A DNA stretch of 10,242 nt from an uncultured Christensenella sp. (GTDB lineage: Bacteria > Bacillota > Clostridia > Christensenellales > UBA3700). The notes beneath the pieces are model-generated. The model was not told the origin of the DNA, did not search any database, and saw only the letters and a list, made by a program, of their open reading frames with translations. The stretch lies in contig CAJUBA010000028.1 of NCBI GenBank assembly GCA_910584635.1, positions 1 through 10,242 of the forward strand, read 5' to 3'. A program made the translations under genes and the position numbers. Positions 1-7,761 of this stretch are shown in pieces (the stretch's first letter is position 1; each line of letters begins with the position of its first letter).

Positions 1-3000
1 GGCAGCATAGCCGTCATTGTTTCGGACACTATTCCGCGTATCTCTTCCGCTCCCAATCCTTGTCCTGCATAAGCGAAACCTTGCGCTCCCATGCCGTTTT
101 GCATATTGCCGGCGTTTCCGCCGAGCATCATAAACATACGCTTAAATTCTTCTTCTCTCGACCTGCGTTCATATTCCTCTTTACTCTTTGCAAGTTCGCT
201 TATCGCCTTATTGCTTCTGCTCTTGGCTATTATCATTATCACTAAACTAGTCAACGCTCCGACCGCCAAACAACCTGCCATTACCGTCCAGTTGTTCATA
301 CTAAGTCCGAACAATCCCGTACCGCCGACGCCGTAATACGTCGCATACTTTTCGTTCGTTTCTTTCTTCGCTTTCTTACGTCTGCTCTCATATACAAACG
401 TCTTTGACATAAACAGCAATATCAGCAATATGCTCACTCCGCTGACAATCACTTGCCACCATTGTTCCAGAGTATCTACAAACTTATCGAAATCTACGTT
501 GGTATCGTCGTCTTTATTACCGTCGTCCGGATTATCTGGGTTATTCGGATCATCCGGATTAACCGGCGTATTCGGGTCGTCTGTATCCGTTGGATAATTT
601 GGACTGTCCGGGTCCGTCGGGTCGTATAACACGTCGTTCGCTCCTACCGTAAATTCCTTCCATTCCGTCGCTACGCTTCCGTCTGCAAACGTTACGTTGC
701 CGTCCGCATTCTTTATCACCGCCCTGACTTCATACGTATTGCCCGGCTCCAACTCATCAAACGTTATCACATTCCCTTCAACGTCCTTGTACTCGTATTC
801 TATCCAATTTATATCCTCTTTGCTTTCCAACTTCAACGACGGCGGATTATACGTCGTTCTCCACTCACTGTTATCCACCTGTCTTTGCGTTATCTCGTAA
901 TCTATCCTTACGCTTCCGTCTTCGTCAGTTCCCGTCAAGTAGTATCCGCTTACCCCGTCTTTCAAACTTATTTTCGCTGTATACTTTCCTACGCTTGCAG
1001 GCACTTCCGCCAACGCGCTTATTCCACCGCGAGTATAGTACTCTATTTCAAAATTGCTCAAACTCGTATATCCGGACACCAACTTTATCTTTACTTCCTG
1101 TCCTTCGCCATTGTATACCATAGTCTTGTTTTCAAGGTCTATCGTTACCGCTACCGCGTTTTCTCCTACCGTGAAATAGTCGCTGTATTCTTCCCCCGAC
1201 AATACGTAGCCGTTTCCCCAAATGGATTTTACTATCGCTTTCGCCTTGTAATATTTGACGGTATTATCCTCTACTACCAAATTTTTTATAGGATTGTTTT
1301 CATCCAACAAGTTCTCGCCAGTCTCGTCCGTTTCGTAGTACTCGTATTCTATTATTTCGCCGTAATTTCCTTTCAATACTTTGAGAGTATACGTCTTGCC
1401 GTTTACGTCGGTTCTCGTTTCGTCTACCCACTCGACTTTAATTACGCAAGACACTACTTCCCACGTCTTTTTCCATTCAAATCCCGTATTAGTATCGCTC
1501 GGCGTGAATTCGTAACTGTCTTCGTCTGTCGATACCGGCAATATATAATTCCACTTATCCTCGTCGGACATACTAAACGATACCGTTACCGTTCCTTTAT
1601 TCCCTACCTGCATTCCTTTTAAGTTGCCCGAATACGTAGGTTTAAGTTGCTTTGGCAGCGTTTCTATATCCAACTCTTCGCTTACTCCGTTGGGCGCAAA
1701 CGGCATCTTTCCGTCTTCGTATACCCATTTGACTCCCGTCAAATCTATCTTGGCTTTGTCTATCTCCCACTCTATTGAATACTTATCTCCGTTTTGAAGT
1801 CTTATAGTAGTTGTATACGCGTCCGCGTTCTTTCCTATATCGGGATTTCCCACGCTCTTCGCTTTTGTTTCATACCCGTTCTCTCCAAACGTACTGTCCA
1901 ATACGCAACTGTCCGGCAAACTTACGTCAAACGTATACTTCTTCCCGTTGTACGTCAAATGACTTGAAAGCGTTACCACATAATCCGTAAGTTCCGCATC
2001 CGCGTATTTATCAAATACCTTTACTCCGTCTTCATATAAGTTCCATGTTATCTTCGTTCTTGTCGACGGGTCTAATACATGCAGATTTGCATTGCTTCCT
2101 TTTATTCTCGCTATGTAATTGCTATCTCCCGACCTAACGTCCAAAGTATACGTCAAATCCTTTATCAAATTGCTCAAATCCAACGTTATCTGTTCTCTGT
2201 CCTGACTTGTCGCTGTAAGGTCTATCCTACTTATATCCACAGGTTGCAATCCGCTATAGTTGGCGGTAACGTACAACGCGACGCTATCTTGCCCTTTGGC
2301 CCCTTTGCCGTTACTTACAGTCAAGTTCGCGCTCGTATTTCCGCCTTGTACTCCGCTTAAATTATAACTTCCGTTCGAGGCGGTTATATCCACTTCTATC
2401 GTCGCTTGCGTTACTATCGCTTGCAATATTGCGGTGTTTGCCCATTCGTAATTATCCGAATCGGTTAACGTTACGCTTATATTGTACTTATCTACGTTCT
2501 TGACTTTTATCTGTCCTAAATTCTTATTGCTTAAATCCGCCGTATTTCCTTTCTCCGACGTTACGCTTATGTCCATACAACTGTTGTCGTACCCTGACAG
2601 CGTAAATATTATATCCTCTCCTCCGGCATACTCATCGCTGTTCTTATTCGCTAAAAACGTAGGATAGTTTATCTGCTTTTTCGTTATGTTGAATACCGCC
2701 GTTCGCGTAGAGCCTCCCGCGTTATCCGACCAATAGTACGTATTGTCTTTGAGAGTAAACTCCGCTTCATAACTTCCCACTTGGGTAGGTCCGTTTACAA
2801 GTTCTGTTTTAGGAGTCGTAGACGTATCGTAATACTTGACGTTTACTGCATTCGCATACGACGTAGTATACCAACTCGCTATACTTGCGCTTATCTTTTG
2901 CGCGCTTCCGTTATATTCGGCGCTAAATGCGTTTGGCGCGGATATTCCTGTTGCCGAACTGCTTTCCGCCAACGTTAAATTTAAGTTAAAACATGGTCTA

Positions 3001-4217
3001 ACTCCCAAAGTGCCTGCAATAAGTCCGTTTGCGGTACTGCTGACAGTATCTGTAATAAGCGTGTTAGTATGCTCGCCGTTGCAATCCAATATAGGAGCAT
3101 TTGAAATTGACGCTCCCGCGCCGTTTCTAAGCCATGTTGATTTTCCACTGCTTACGCCACGTTGAGAGGAATCTAAATGCCATAAGCCATTAGCATTTCC
3201 TATAATAGACATATCAGACGATTTTGATGAATAACCGCCTGTTTCAGCAAAAGATGGAAGCCAAATATAGTCGTTGCCCCAATCAAAATATCCTATTGCT
3301 CTCTCTACCGCTATTGCTCCGGAAGTAGTATTCCATTTATTAGACGCTATCTTATTTTTTGAAGAATCGTTTATCAACGCGTACATAGAGTCTGTACTTG
3401 AACCCGCAGGTCTATTTATAGCGTCAAATCTATTTTCGTTTTGTTGATAAAGTACTTCATTAGGTTTTACTATAAAATTAGTTATTGCATTAGAAGCGCT
3501 TCTATTTGTAAATATTTCAAAAGGATATTTGTTTCCCGGATAATAATTGTTAGGCGCAGTAAATGTTTGATTGTTATTTACTCTATCTGCAGAATAATAT
3601 ACCGTATTTCCGCCACTGTCTTGTCCGTTTAATAACCCTGCTCTAATATAACTTGAACTGTACATACTCACAGGAAAATTTTTAGTAAAATCGCCAACCG
3701 GTCCCTCTACCCACTTTGTAGTATATTCGATGTCTTTTAACATTAAAGTAAGAACTACGTCGCTTGTATTCGTTTGATCTTTTGAGGTAAGCGCAACTAC
3801 TATCCATTCTTTTCCGCCTAGAGTTAATACTATATTTTTCTTAGACGTATTGGCTTTTCTTATATCCTCCGAAGTCATTCCGCTATGTATTGATTTAACG
3901 CTTGAATCCGAATACGTAGATTTTATCGCATGCGCCTTAGATGCAACCGTAGAAAAATTCGCGTTTGAATCTCCCGTTATCTTTTGGTATAATTCGCTTA
4001 ACGCGGAAGCGTTGAATACTCTTCCTCCTACCGTTGTATCTCTAGAGGTAAGTAACAAATCCGTTTTTATAAAATCTGCTTTACCCGTTCCGATTACCGC
4101 CCCGTCAACAGAACTATTTTGCGTAAATAATGACAATACGCTTATAAAAAACACGCATAATATTATTATTACAAATAAAGCAAAAATACCTCTTGTTTTC
4201 CTATTCCTTATATCCAT
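1..4217 (-). CDS. Giant membrane-anchored surface protein, C-terminus cut by window edge
   Basis: The frame starts with ATG at 4217 and stays open to base 1 (1405 full codons, no stop). I read it through without a frameshift. The start follows a weak GGGG ribosome site; an ATG slightly upstream is out of frame and closes after six codons. Residues about 9-31 are a hydrophobic signal or anchor segment after a basic MDIRNRKTR. Residues about 100-415 end in a WLRNG...GVRPCFNLNL pattern resembling DUF6273-type domains (from memory). Residues about 416-1195 are beta-rich repeats with MBG-like phrases such as VGSYEAEFTLKDN and VGKYTAKISLKDG. Residues about 1197-1240 are an Asp/Pro/Asn-rich spacer. 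A membrane helix follows (WWQVIVSGVSILLILLF, about 1251-1267), then RRKKAKK, one or two more hydrophobic stretches (about 1290-1330), a charged likely coiled coil, and a Met/Gly/Gln-rich tail. No LPXTG or SLH motif is visible. Inference: a long extracellular stalk or adhesin held by its own membrane helices, with a cytoplasmic tail. Ligand unknown. Confidence 0.9.
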   Translation of the reverse strand, partial: MDIRNRKTRGIFALFVIIILCVFFISVLSLFTQNSSVDGAVIGTGKADFIKTDLLLTSRDTTVGGRVFNASALSELYQKITGDSNANFSTVASKAHAIKSTYSDSSVKSIHSGMTSEDIRKANTSKKNIVLTLGGKEWIVVALTSKDQTNTSDVVLTLMLKDIEYTTKWVEGPVGDFTKNFPVSMYSSSYIRAGLLNGQDSGGNTVYYSADRVNNNQTFTAPNNYYPGNKYPFEIFTNRSASNAITNFIVKPNEVLYQQNENRFDAINRPAGSSTDSMYALINDSSKNKIASNKWNTTSGAIAVERAIGYFDWGNDYIWLPSFAETGGYSSKSSDMSIIGNANGLWHLDSSQRGVSSGKSTWLRNGAGASISNAPILDCNGEHTNTLITDTVSSTANGLIAGTLGVRPCFNLNLTLAESSSATGISAPNAFSAEYNGSAQKISASIASWYTTSYANAVNVKYYDTSTTPKTELVNGPTQVGSYEAEFTLKDNTYYWSDNAGGSTRTAVFNITKKQINYPTFLANKNSDEYAGGEDIIFTLSGYDNSCMDISVTSEKGNTADLSNKNLGQIKVKNVDKYNISVTLTDSDNYEWANTAILQAIVTQATIEVDITASNGSYNLSGVQGGNTSANLTVSNGKGAKGQDSVALYVTANYSGLQPVDISRIDLTATSQDREQITLDLSNLIKDLTYTLDVRSGDSNYIARIKGSNANLHVLDPSTRTKITWNLYEDGVKVFDKYADAELTDYVVTLSSHLTYNGKKYTFDVSLPDSCVLDSTFGENGYETKAKSVGNPDIGKNADAYTTTIRLQNGDKYSIEWEIDKAKIDLTGVKWVYEDGKMPFAPNGVSEELDIETLPKQLKPTYSGNLKGMQVGNKGTVTVSFSMSDEDKWNYILPVSTDEDSYEFTPSDTNTGFEWKKTWEVVSCVIKVEWVDETRTDVNGKTYTLKVLKGNYGEIIEYEYYETDETGENLLDENNPIKNLVVEDNTVKYYKAKAIVKSIWGNGYVLSGEEYSDYFTVGENAVAVTIDLENKTMVYNGEGQEVKIKLVSGYTSLSNFEIEYYTRGGISALAEVPASVGKYTAKISLKDGVSGYYLTGTDEDGSVRIDYEITQRQVDNSEWRTTYNPPSLKLESKEDINWIEYEYKDVEGNVITFDELEPGNTYEVRAVIKNADGNVTFADGSVATEWKEFTVGANDVLYDPTDPDSPNYPTDTDDPNTPVNPDDPNNPDNPDDGNKDDDTNVDFDKFVDTLEQWWQVIVSGVSILLILLFMSKTFVYESRRKKAKKETNEKYATYYGVGGTGLFGLSMNNWTVMAGCLAVGALTSLVIMIIAKSRSNKAISELAKSKEEYERRSREEEFKRMFMMLGGNAGNMQNGMGAQGFAYAGQGLGAEEIRGIVSETMTAML

Positions 4218-4238
4218 TTTAACCCCATTTTTATATAC

Positions 4239-4266
4239 GGTCAGGAAAAGTGTACTTTTACTGACC
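4239..4266. promoter_or_regulatory. 28-bp near-palindrome upstream of the surface-protein gene
   Basis: GGTCAG at 4239-4244 and CTGACC at 4261-4266 form the outer arms. One mismatched pair follows, and then AAAAGT / ACTTTT with a GT centre. The element ends 22 bases before the ATG at 4217. It could be an operator for a dimeric repressor or a hairpin in the 5' leader. It could also be a relic of an insertion-sequence end, since palindromes containing GTGTAC and CTGACC occur at some transposon termini (from memory, unverified). No promoter with both hexamers was convincing in 4218-4440, so its position relative to the transcription start is unknown. Confidence 0.55.
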
Positions 4267-4352
4267 GCGAGATATTGCCAAACTATTTTCATTATTGTAT
4301 AATTATTATGAAAAATTGCTCGTTTTTTGAGTAATTCAGCATAATATTTATT

Positions 4353-4374
4353 GGTCAGGAAATGTACACTTTTT
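4353..4374. repeat. Second, partial copy of the palindrome motif
   Basis: GGTCAGGAAA at 4353-4362 repeats exactly the first ten bases of the near-palindrome at 4239, in the same orientation and 114 bp away. TGTACACTTTT follows, against AGTGTACTTTT in the first copy. The right-hand CTGACC arm is missing (TTTTTTGG is found instead), so this copy is only a half-site plus a TGTACA core. Short similar strings (TGCTCGTTTTTTGA at 4318, TGCTTGTTTTTTGA at 4425) follow each copy at comparable distance, hinting at an old tandem duplication of about 110 bp. Confidence 0.5.
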
Positions 4375-4444
4375 TTGGAATTATGTTAGATTTTGATTGA
4401 AATAGAAGAAATAAGGCTAAAATATGCTTGTTTTTTGAAAAGCG

Positions 4445-4477
4445 AAAAACGGCAACGCGAAAACGTATGCCGTTTTT
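4445..4477 (-). terminator. Rho-independent terminator after the 306-codon gene
   Basis: AAAAACGGCA (4445-4454) pairs perfectly with TGCCGTTTTT (4468-4477). The inner bases ACG / CGT can extend the stem past one bulged A, leaving a CGAAAA loop. On the minus strand the stem ends in a T run 31 bases after the TAA at 4509. The A/T symmetry means it could also work for plus-strand transcription, but no plus-strand gene is seen here. It separates the 4509-5429 gene from the surface-protein gene. Confidence 0.8.
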
Positions 4478-4508
4478 ATATAAAATCTATAAGATATGCG
4501 TATTGACC

Positions 4509-5429
4509 TTACTGTCCGAATCCTGCGTCGCTGAGAGTTTCTCCCGTTTGAGCGGACTGATACATCATCCAATATCCTCTTCCGCCTTTTTCAATCTCCA
4601 TCCACTGTCTGCAATTTTCGTTGCTTTGTGGAGGATTCGCTCCGTCTTTATCGGGAACTCCGTAACAAATAATATTTGGAACGTCTTCGCTGTAAATTAT
4701 GCCGACAACATAATATCCGTCGTCGCCCAAAGATACTCTTGCCCATTTACTGTCGGGAATGAGCAGAGAAAGTTCCTCATCGCGGTCGTTTTTCTCAAAA
4801 AGTTCGCTCATATTGTCTTCGATTTTTTTATAAAAAGGCTGAACTTCTTTCGCGGGTTTTGACTTTTTCTTCTTAGGCTCTGCCATAGCGATTACTTCCG
4901 CGGATTCTTTTTCCTCAACTACATTCGATTGATTTTCGTCATACGAAAGGGCAACTTCGTCTATTGCTTCGTCAACGCTTTTTGTTTCAACGGTCTGTGA
5001 GTCGACGTTTTCTTCTTTGTCGAAAATTACGTCAACGACTTTATCCTCTTTTACTTCTTCCCTAACAACGCTTTGTTCGACCGCGCCGCTTTTTACAGCG
5101 TAATATTTATGAATATCGTTGAGTATATTATTCGGAGAGAATCTTCCTCTGTTGCTACCCAAACTTACGATAGCGCCGTCGCTGAGTACCGCTATTTGAA
5201 TTATTTTATTCAAATCGTAGATTGCGTTGAATCTTTTCTCCCCTTCGAATAAATCTCCGCAATAAATCACGTCCTCTCCGCATTTAATGCAAATCACGCC
5301 GCCTGACTTTATTCCAAGAATACGTACGAAACAACTTGTCCTTCCCGCGAAGTTTTCAAATTTGACTATACCCGAGCAATTGCTTTTGCCGTATTCCGTC
5401 ATAATAACGATTTTCTTTAATATAACCAT
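4509..5429 (-). CDS. Conserved hypothetical protein, probably sporulation-expressed
   Basis: 306 residues, function not known. Residues about 10-110 look like a compact beta-rich domain with several cysteines (18, 33, 47, 50, 57). Residues about 115-190 are an acidic, low-complexity linker ending in a lysine run (KKKKSK, 186-191). Residues about 197-306 are a second domain with PFYKKIEDNMSELFEKN, then IPDSKWARV, YYVVGIIY, IICYGVPD and GYWMMYQSAQTGE. From memory, this C-terminal pattern (polar helix, W-rich, CYGVPG-like, YWxMYQ) recurs in uncharacterised proteins of spore-forming Clostridia. There is no signal peptide or membrane helix, so it is probably cytosolic. The ATG at 5429 is chosen because GGAGG lies 9 bases upstream; the in-frame ATG at 5402 has no ribosome site. 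A sigma-E-like promoter precedes the gene and a hairpin terminator follows, so it appears monocistronic. Inference: a mother-cell sporulation role. Confidence 0.87.
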   Translation of the reverse strand: MVILKKIVIMTEYGKSNCSGIVKFENFAGRTSCFVRILGIKSGGVICIKCGEDVIYCGDLFEGEKRFNAIYDLNKIIQIAVLSDGAIVSLGSNRGRFSPNNILNDIHKYYAVKSGAVEQSVVREEVKEDKVVDVIFDKEENVDSQTVETKSVDEAIDEVALSYDENQSNVVEEKESAEVIAMAEPKKKKSKPAKEVQPFYKKIEDNMSELFEKNDRDEELSLLIPDSKWARVSLGDDGYYVVGIIYSEDVPNIICYGVPDKDGANPPQSNENCRQWMEIEKGGRGYWMMYQSAQTGETLSDAGFGQ

Positions 5430-5438
5430 AAAATTATA

Positions 5439-5443
5439 CCTCC
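5439..5443 (-). promoter_or_regulatory. Ribosome binding site GGAGG fixing the start at 5429
   Basis: GGAGG on the minus strand with a 9-base spacer (TATAATTTT) to the ATG. It is the strongest Shine-Dalgarno in the window and decides between the ATG at 5429 and the one 27 bases downstream. Confidence 0.8.
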
Positions 5444-5452
5444 ATACACGAT

Positions 5453-5481
5453 AATGTATGAAGGCAAAAAAATAAATATGA
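5453..5481 (-). promoter_or_regulatory. Sigma-E-type sporulation promoter
   Basis: On the minus strand TCATATT (5475-5481) is followed by exactly 14 bases and then CATACATT (5453-5460). The sigma-E consensus known from Bacillus subtilis is roughly KMATATT-N14-CATACAnT, so both elements and the spacing match in full. Transcription would start near 5446-5447, giving a leader of about 18 bases that still contains GGAGG. The site lies in the 113-bp gap between rsmA and the unknown gene, and nothing resembling a good housekeeping -35/-10 pair was seen there. Confidence 0.72.
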
Positions 5482-5542
5482 CCTATTTTAATTTTTAAGG
5501 GAACTTAACCGTTAAATATTCGGAATAAATCTAAACGTTGAA

Positions 5543-6376
5543 TCAATTTTCTTTCAGCAATTCGCTGAGCGCTATGTACTGTTCAATATTCAGCGTTTCT
5601 CCTCTCGCTCTTACATCGATGTTTAATTTACTCATCGCGTTTTCTACTGCCTCGCGAGTTAAACCCAAACCGCCGGTCAAGTTGTTGACAAGAGTCTTGC
5701 GTCGCATGGCAAACGCCGATTTAATGACCTTCTTTACTCTTTTCTTATCTATATCTTTATAATTGTCGTCGAGGTCTATTCTTACGATACAACTATCCAC
5801 GTTTGGTTGAGGCGTAAACATATATCTCGGTACTTCTCGCATTATTTTGGCTTTGCCTTCAAGCGCTATGGACAGTGTTATTACCCCGTAATCTCCGCAA
5901 TCGGCGTTAGAAGTCAATCTTTTGCCCACTTCTTTTTGAATCATTACGGTTACGCTTTTAGGTTTGTTATCTCTCTCCAAAAACCGCATTATTATGGGAG
6001 TTGTGATATAATACGGCAAATTCGCGACTACCTTGTAATCTTTGCTTCCGATTATTTCGTCAAGCACTTTGTCGTCGACTTTTTGAATATCTTTGAATAC
6101 AACTTCGATTTTATCGTCAAGTCCTTGCAAAGAGCGTTCCAAAACAGGGATTAGATTTCTGTCTATTTCAAACGCAATAGTACGTTTTGCGACCTTGGCT
6201 ATTTCGCGCGTAAGCGTACCCGCGCCCGCGCCTATTTCCACAACAATATCTTCCGACGTAATTCCGCTGTCCTTTACCATTGCCTGCAACAGATTGGTAT
6301 CGGTAATGAAATTCTGCCCAAACTGTTTGTTGAATTTGAAATTGTAATCCGATAATATCTGTTTGATGTCGCTCAT
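5543..6376 (-). CDS. rsmA: 16S rRNA (adenine1518-N6/adenine1519-N6)-dimethyltransferase RsmA
   Basis: 277 residues, the usual length. The enzyme transfers four methyl groups from S-adenosylmethionine to two adjacent adenines in the 3'-terminal helix of 16S rRNA, a late check on small-subunit assembly; loss in other bacteria gives kasugamycin resistance. Visible motifs are QFGQNF (18-23), SAM-binding EIGAGAGTLT (47-56), acidic E70 on the second strand, D96, and catalytic NLPY (119-122) followed by YITTP. QPNVDSCIVRI lies in the linker to the helical C-terminal domain (ending SELLKEN). The ATG at 6376 lies 4 bases after the TAA of the radical SAM gene with only a weak, distant AGGG upstream, so translation is probably coupled. 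It is the last gene of the metG operon. The older symbol is ksgA. Confidence 0.97.
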   Translation of the reverse strand: MSDIKQILSDYNFKFNKQFGQNFITDTNLLQAMVKDSGITSEDIVVEIGAGAGTLTREIAKVAKRTIAFEIDRNLIPVLERSLQGLDDKIEVVFKDIQKVDDKVLDEIIGSKDYKVVANLPYYITTPIIMRFLERDNKPKSVTVMIQKEVGKRLTSNADCGDYGVITLSIALEGKAKIMREVPRYMFTPQPNVDSCIVRIDLDDNYKDIDKKRVKKVIKSAFAMRRKTLVNNLTGGLGLTREAVENAMSKLNIDVRARGETLNIEQYIALSELLKEN

Positions 6377-6380
6377 ACCG

Positions 6381-6977
6381 TTAAAGCAATTCCCTTACTC
6401 TCAATTTAGCGCCTACGCTTTCGGCGATTTCTTTGGCTTTGGCTATCTCGTCTTCGCCTATCACGTCTACTACGCTAAGCGCGACGTTACCGCCCGCCTG
6501 CACGCATTTCTTTGCAAAATCCAACATTATGTCAAACGCTCTTTCGCCGTAAACGCTATGACAAATTTTATCGTACTTTACCGCGTCCGTAGCATTGAGA
6601 GAAATATTTATTTTATCAATACATTTTACTATTCTCGAAGTAATGTCTTCGCCCAAAATTTCATTGGCTTGACCGTTGGTATTTATTCTGGTTTTTCCTC
6701 CCTTGGCATGAACGTAATCGCAGATTTTTTCTATCGCGTCAAATCTGTAAGTAGGTTCCCCGAAACCGCAGAAAACAACTTCCCCGTATTGGGAAAGGTC
6801 GTACTCCGATTCCAAGATTTTTATTACGTCATCAGCGCTCGGCTCGGATTTAATCCATAAATCGCCGTATACGGGTTTATCGTAATATCTCACGCAAAAC
6901 TCGCAGCGGTTGGTACAACGGTTTGTCAAATTTATATATACGTTTTTATCGACAACGTAAACGTATCTTTCTTGCAT
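6381..6977 (-). CDS. TatD-associated radical SAM protein
   Basis: 198 residues. The iron-sulfur cluster motif CX3CX2C is seen at C21, C25 and C28 (CTNRCEFC). CGFGEPT (70-76) is the GxGEPT-type SAM-binding motif, and RINTNGQAN (98-106) and INISLNA follow as in small pyruvate-formate-lyase-activase-like radical SAM enzymes. The protein is short, with no extra cluster domain after the core. Its position directly after tatD and its size fit the family named TatD-linked radical SAM protein (TIGR04038, from memory). The reaction and substrate are not known. The ATG at 6977 has AGAGG about 6 bases upstream, and this site touches the tatD stop codon. Context with metG, tatD and rsmA suggests RNA or nucleotide metabolism, but that is inference. 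Use of a radical SAM enzyme agrees with an anaerobic host. Confidence 0.92.
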   Translation of the reverse strand: MQERYVYVVDKNVYINLTNRCTNRCEFCVRYYDKPVYGDLWIKSEPSADDVIKILESEYDLSQYGEVVFCGFGEPTYRFDAIEKICDYVHAKGGKTRINTNGQANEILGEDITSRIVKCIDKINISLNATDAVKYDKICHSVYGERAFDIMLDFAKKCVQAGGNVALSVVDVIGEDEIAKAKEIAESVGAKLRVRELL

Positions 6978-6987
6978 ATATTGCCTC

Positions 6988-7761
6988 TTAAAGTTTGTAT
7001 TTCGAAAACAGTCTTTTCGTATTTTCGCTTGTAAGTTCTATAATTCTTTCGCGCGGAAGATTCTTCGCTTGCGCTATCTTATCTACGACGTAATTTATAT
7101 ATTTAGGCTCGTTAGGCTGACCTCGAAAAGGTACGGGCGTCATATAAGGGCTGTCTGTTTCGACAAGCAACCTATCTTCGGGAATCGCCAAAATAACGTC
7201 GTCTTTCTTTGCGTTTTTGAAAGTTATCGCCCCGCCCAACGCGTAGTAGCAATTAAACTTATTAAACTGTTTTATCATTTCCGCGCTAGACGAATAACAG
7301 TGCAATAAAACTCCCGCGCCAAGTTTATCTTTCTTTGCCGTCAAAATATCCAAAGCGTCTTTGTACGCTTCGCGGATATGCAATACTACCGGAAGTCCGA
7401 CTTCATACGCCAAATCCAACTGCGACGCAAACACATCTTTCTGAACTTCTCTCAAAGACAGATCGTAATAGTAATCCAGTCCTATTTCTCCGATTGCTAT
7501 CACTTTATCGAATTTTGCCGCGCTTTTGTAAAAGTCCTCGCTCGCTTTATCATAGTCTTTTGCGTCATGCGGATGCGTGCCGACAACGGCAAAGACGTTT
7601 TTATATTTTTCGCTCAATTTGACCGCGTTTTTAGAACTTGGCAAATCAAAACCTACTTCGACTACGCCTTCAATTCCTTCATCTTCGAAATTCTCTACGA
7701 TTTCGCCTATCCGCTCTTTTAGCCGTTCGTCGCTCAAATGGCAATGCGAATCTATTATCAT
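6988..7761 (-). CDS. tatD: TatD family metal-dependent hydrolase / DNase
   Basis: 257 residues, normal for the family. TatD proteins are cytosolic TIM-barrel enzymes with two divalent metals; studied members have 3'-5' exonuclease or DNase activity on damaged or single-stranded nucleic acid, or D-aminoacyl-tRNA deacylase activity. All expected metal ligands are present: H6 and H8 in DSHCHL, E92 in GEIGLDY, H128 in VLHIRE, H154 in LLHCYSSS, and D203 in ETDSPYMTPVPFRGQPNEP. GTHPH (61-65) is also typical. The start is the ATG at 7761, which overlaps the metG stop as ATGA. The frame stays open a further 25 codons upstream, but that stretch is basic, lies inside metG and precedes the conserved N-terminus, so it is excluded. 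The overlap suggests translational coupling. The closest Firmicute equivalent by position is B. subtilis yabD. Confidence 0.95.
   Translation of the reverse strand: MIIDSHCHLSDERLKERIGEIVENFEDEGIEGVVEVGFDLPSSKNAVKLSEKYKNVFAVVGTHPHDAKDYDKASEDFYKSAAKFDKVIAIGEIGLDYYYDLSLREVQKDVFASQLDLAYEVGLPVVLHIREAYKDALDILTAKKDKLGAGVLLHCYSSSAEMIKQFNKFNCYYALGGAITFKNAKKDDVILAIPEDRLLVETDSPYMTPVPFRGQPNEPKYINYVVDKIAQAKNLPRERIIELTSENTKRLFSKYKL

Noticed and set aside
885..1622. Plus-strand open frame of 245 codons
   Set aside because: It lies antisense inside the long minus-strand surface gene, is rich in Tyr, Arg, Phe and Val as expected for a shadow frame, and has no ribosome site or recognisable motif.
4267..4350. 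Promoter for the surface-protein gene (TATACAAT-like strings on the minus strand)
   Set aside because: No matching -35 hexamer lies at a suitable distance in this AT-rich stretch, so the hexamers may be chance.
5482..5542. Terminator after rsmA
   Set aside because: Only a weak TTAAG/CTTAA stem was seen on the minus strand, with no T run, so no call was made; read-through into the unknown gene remains possible.
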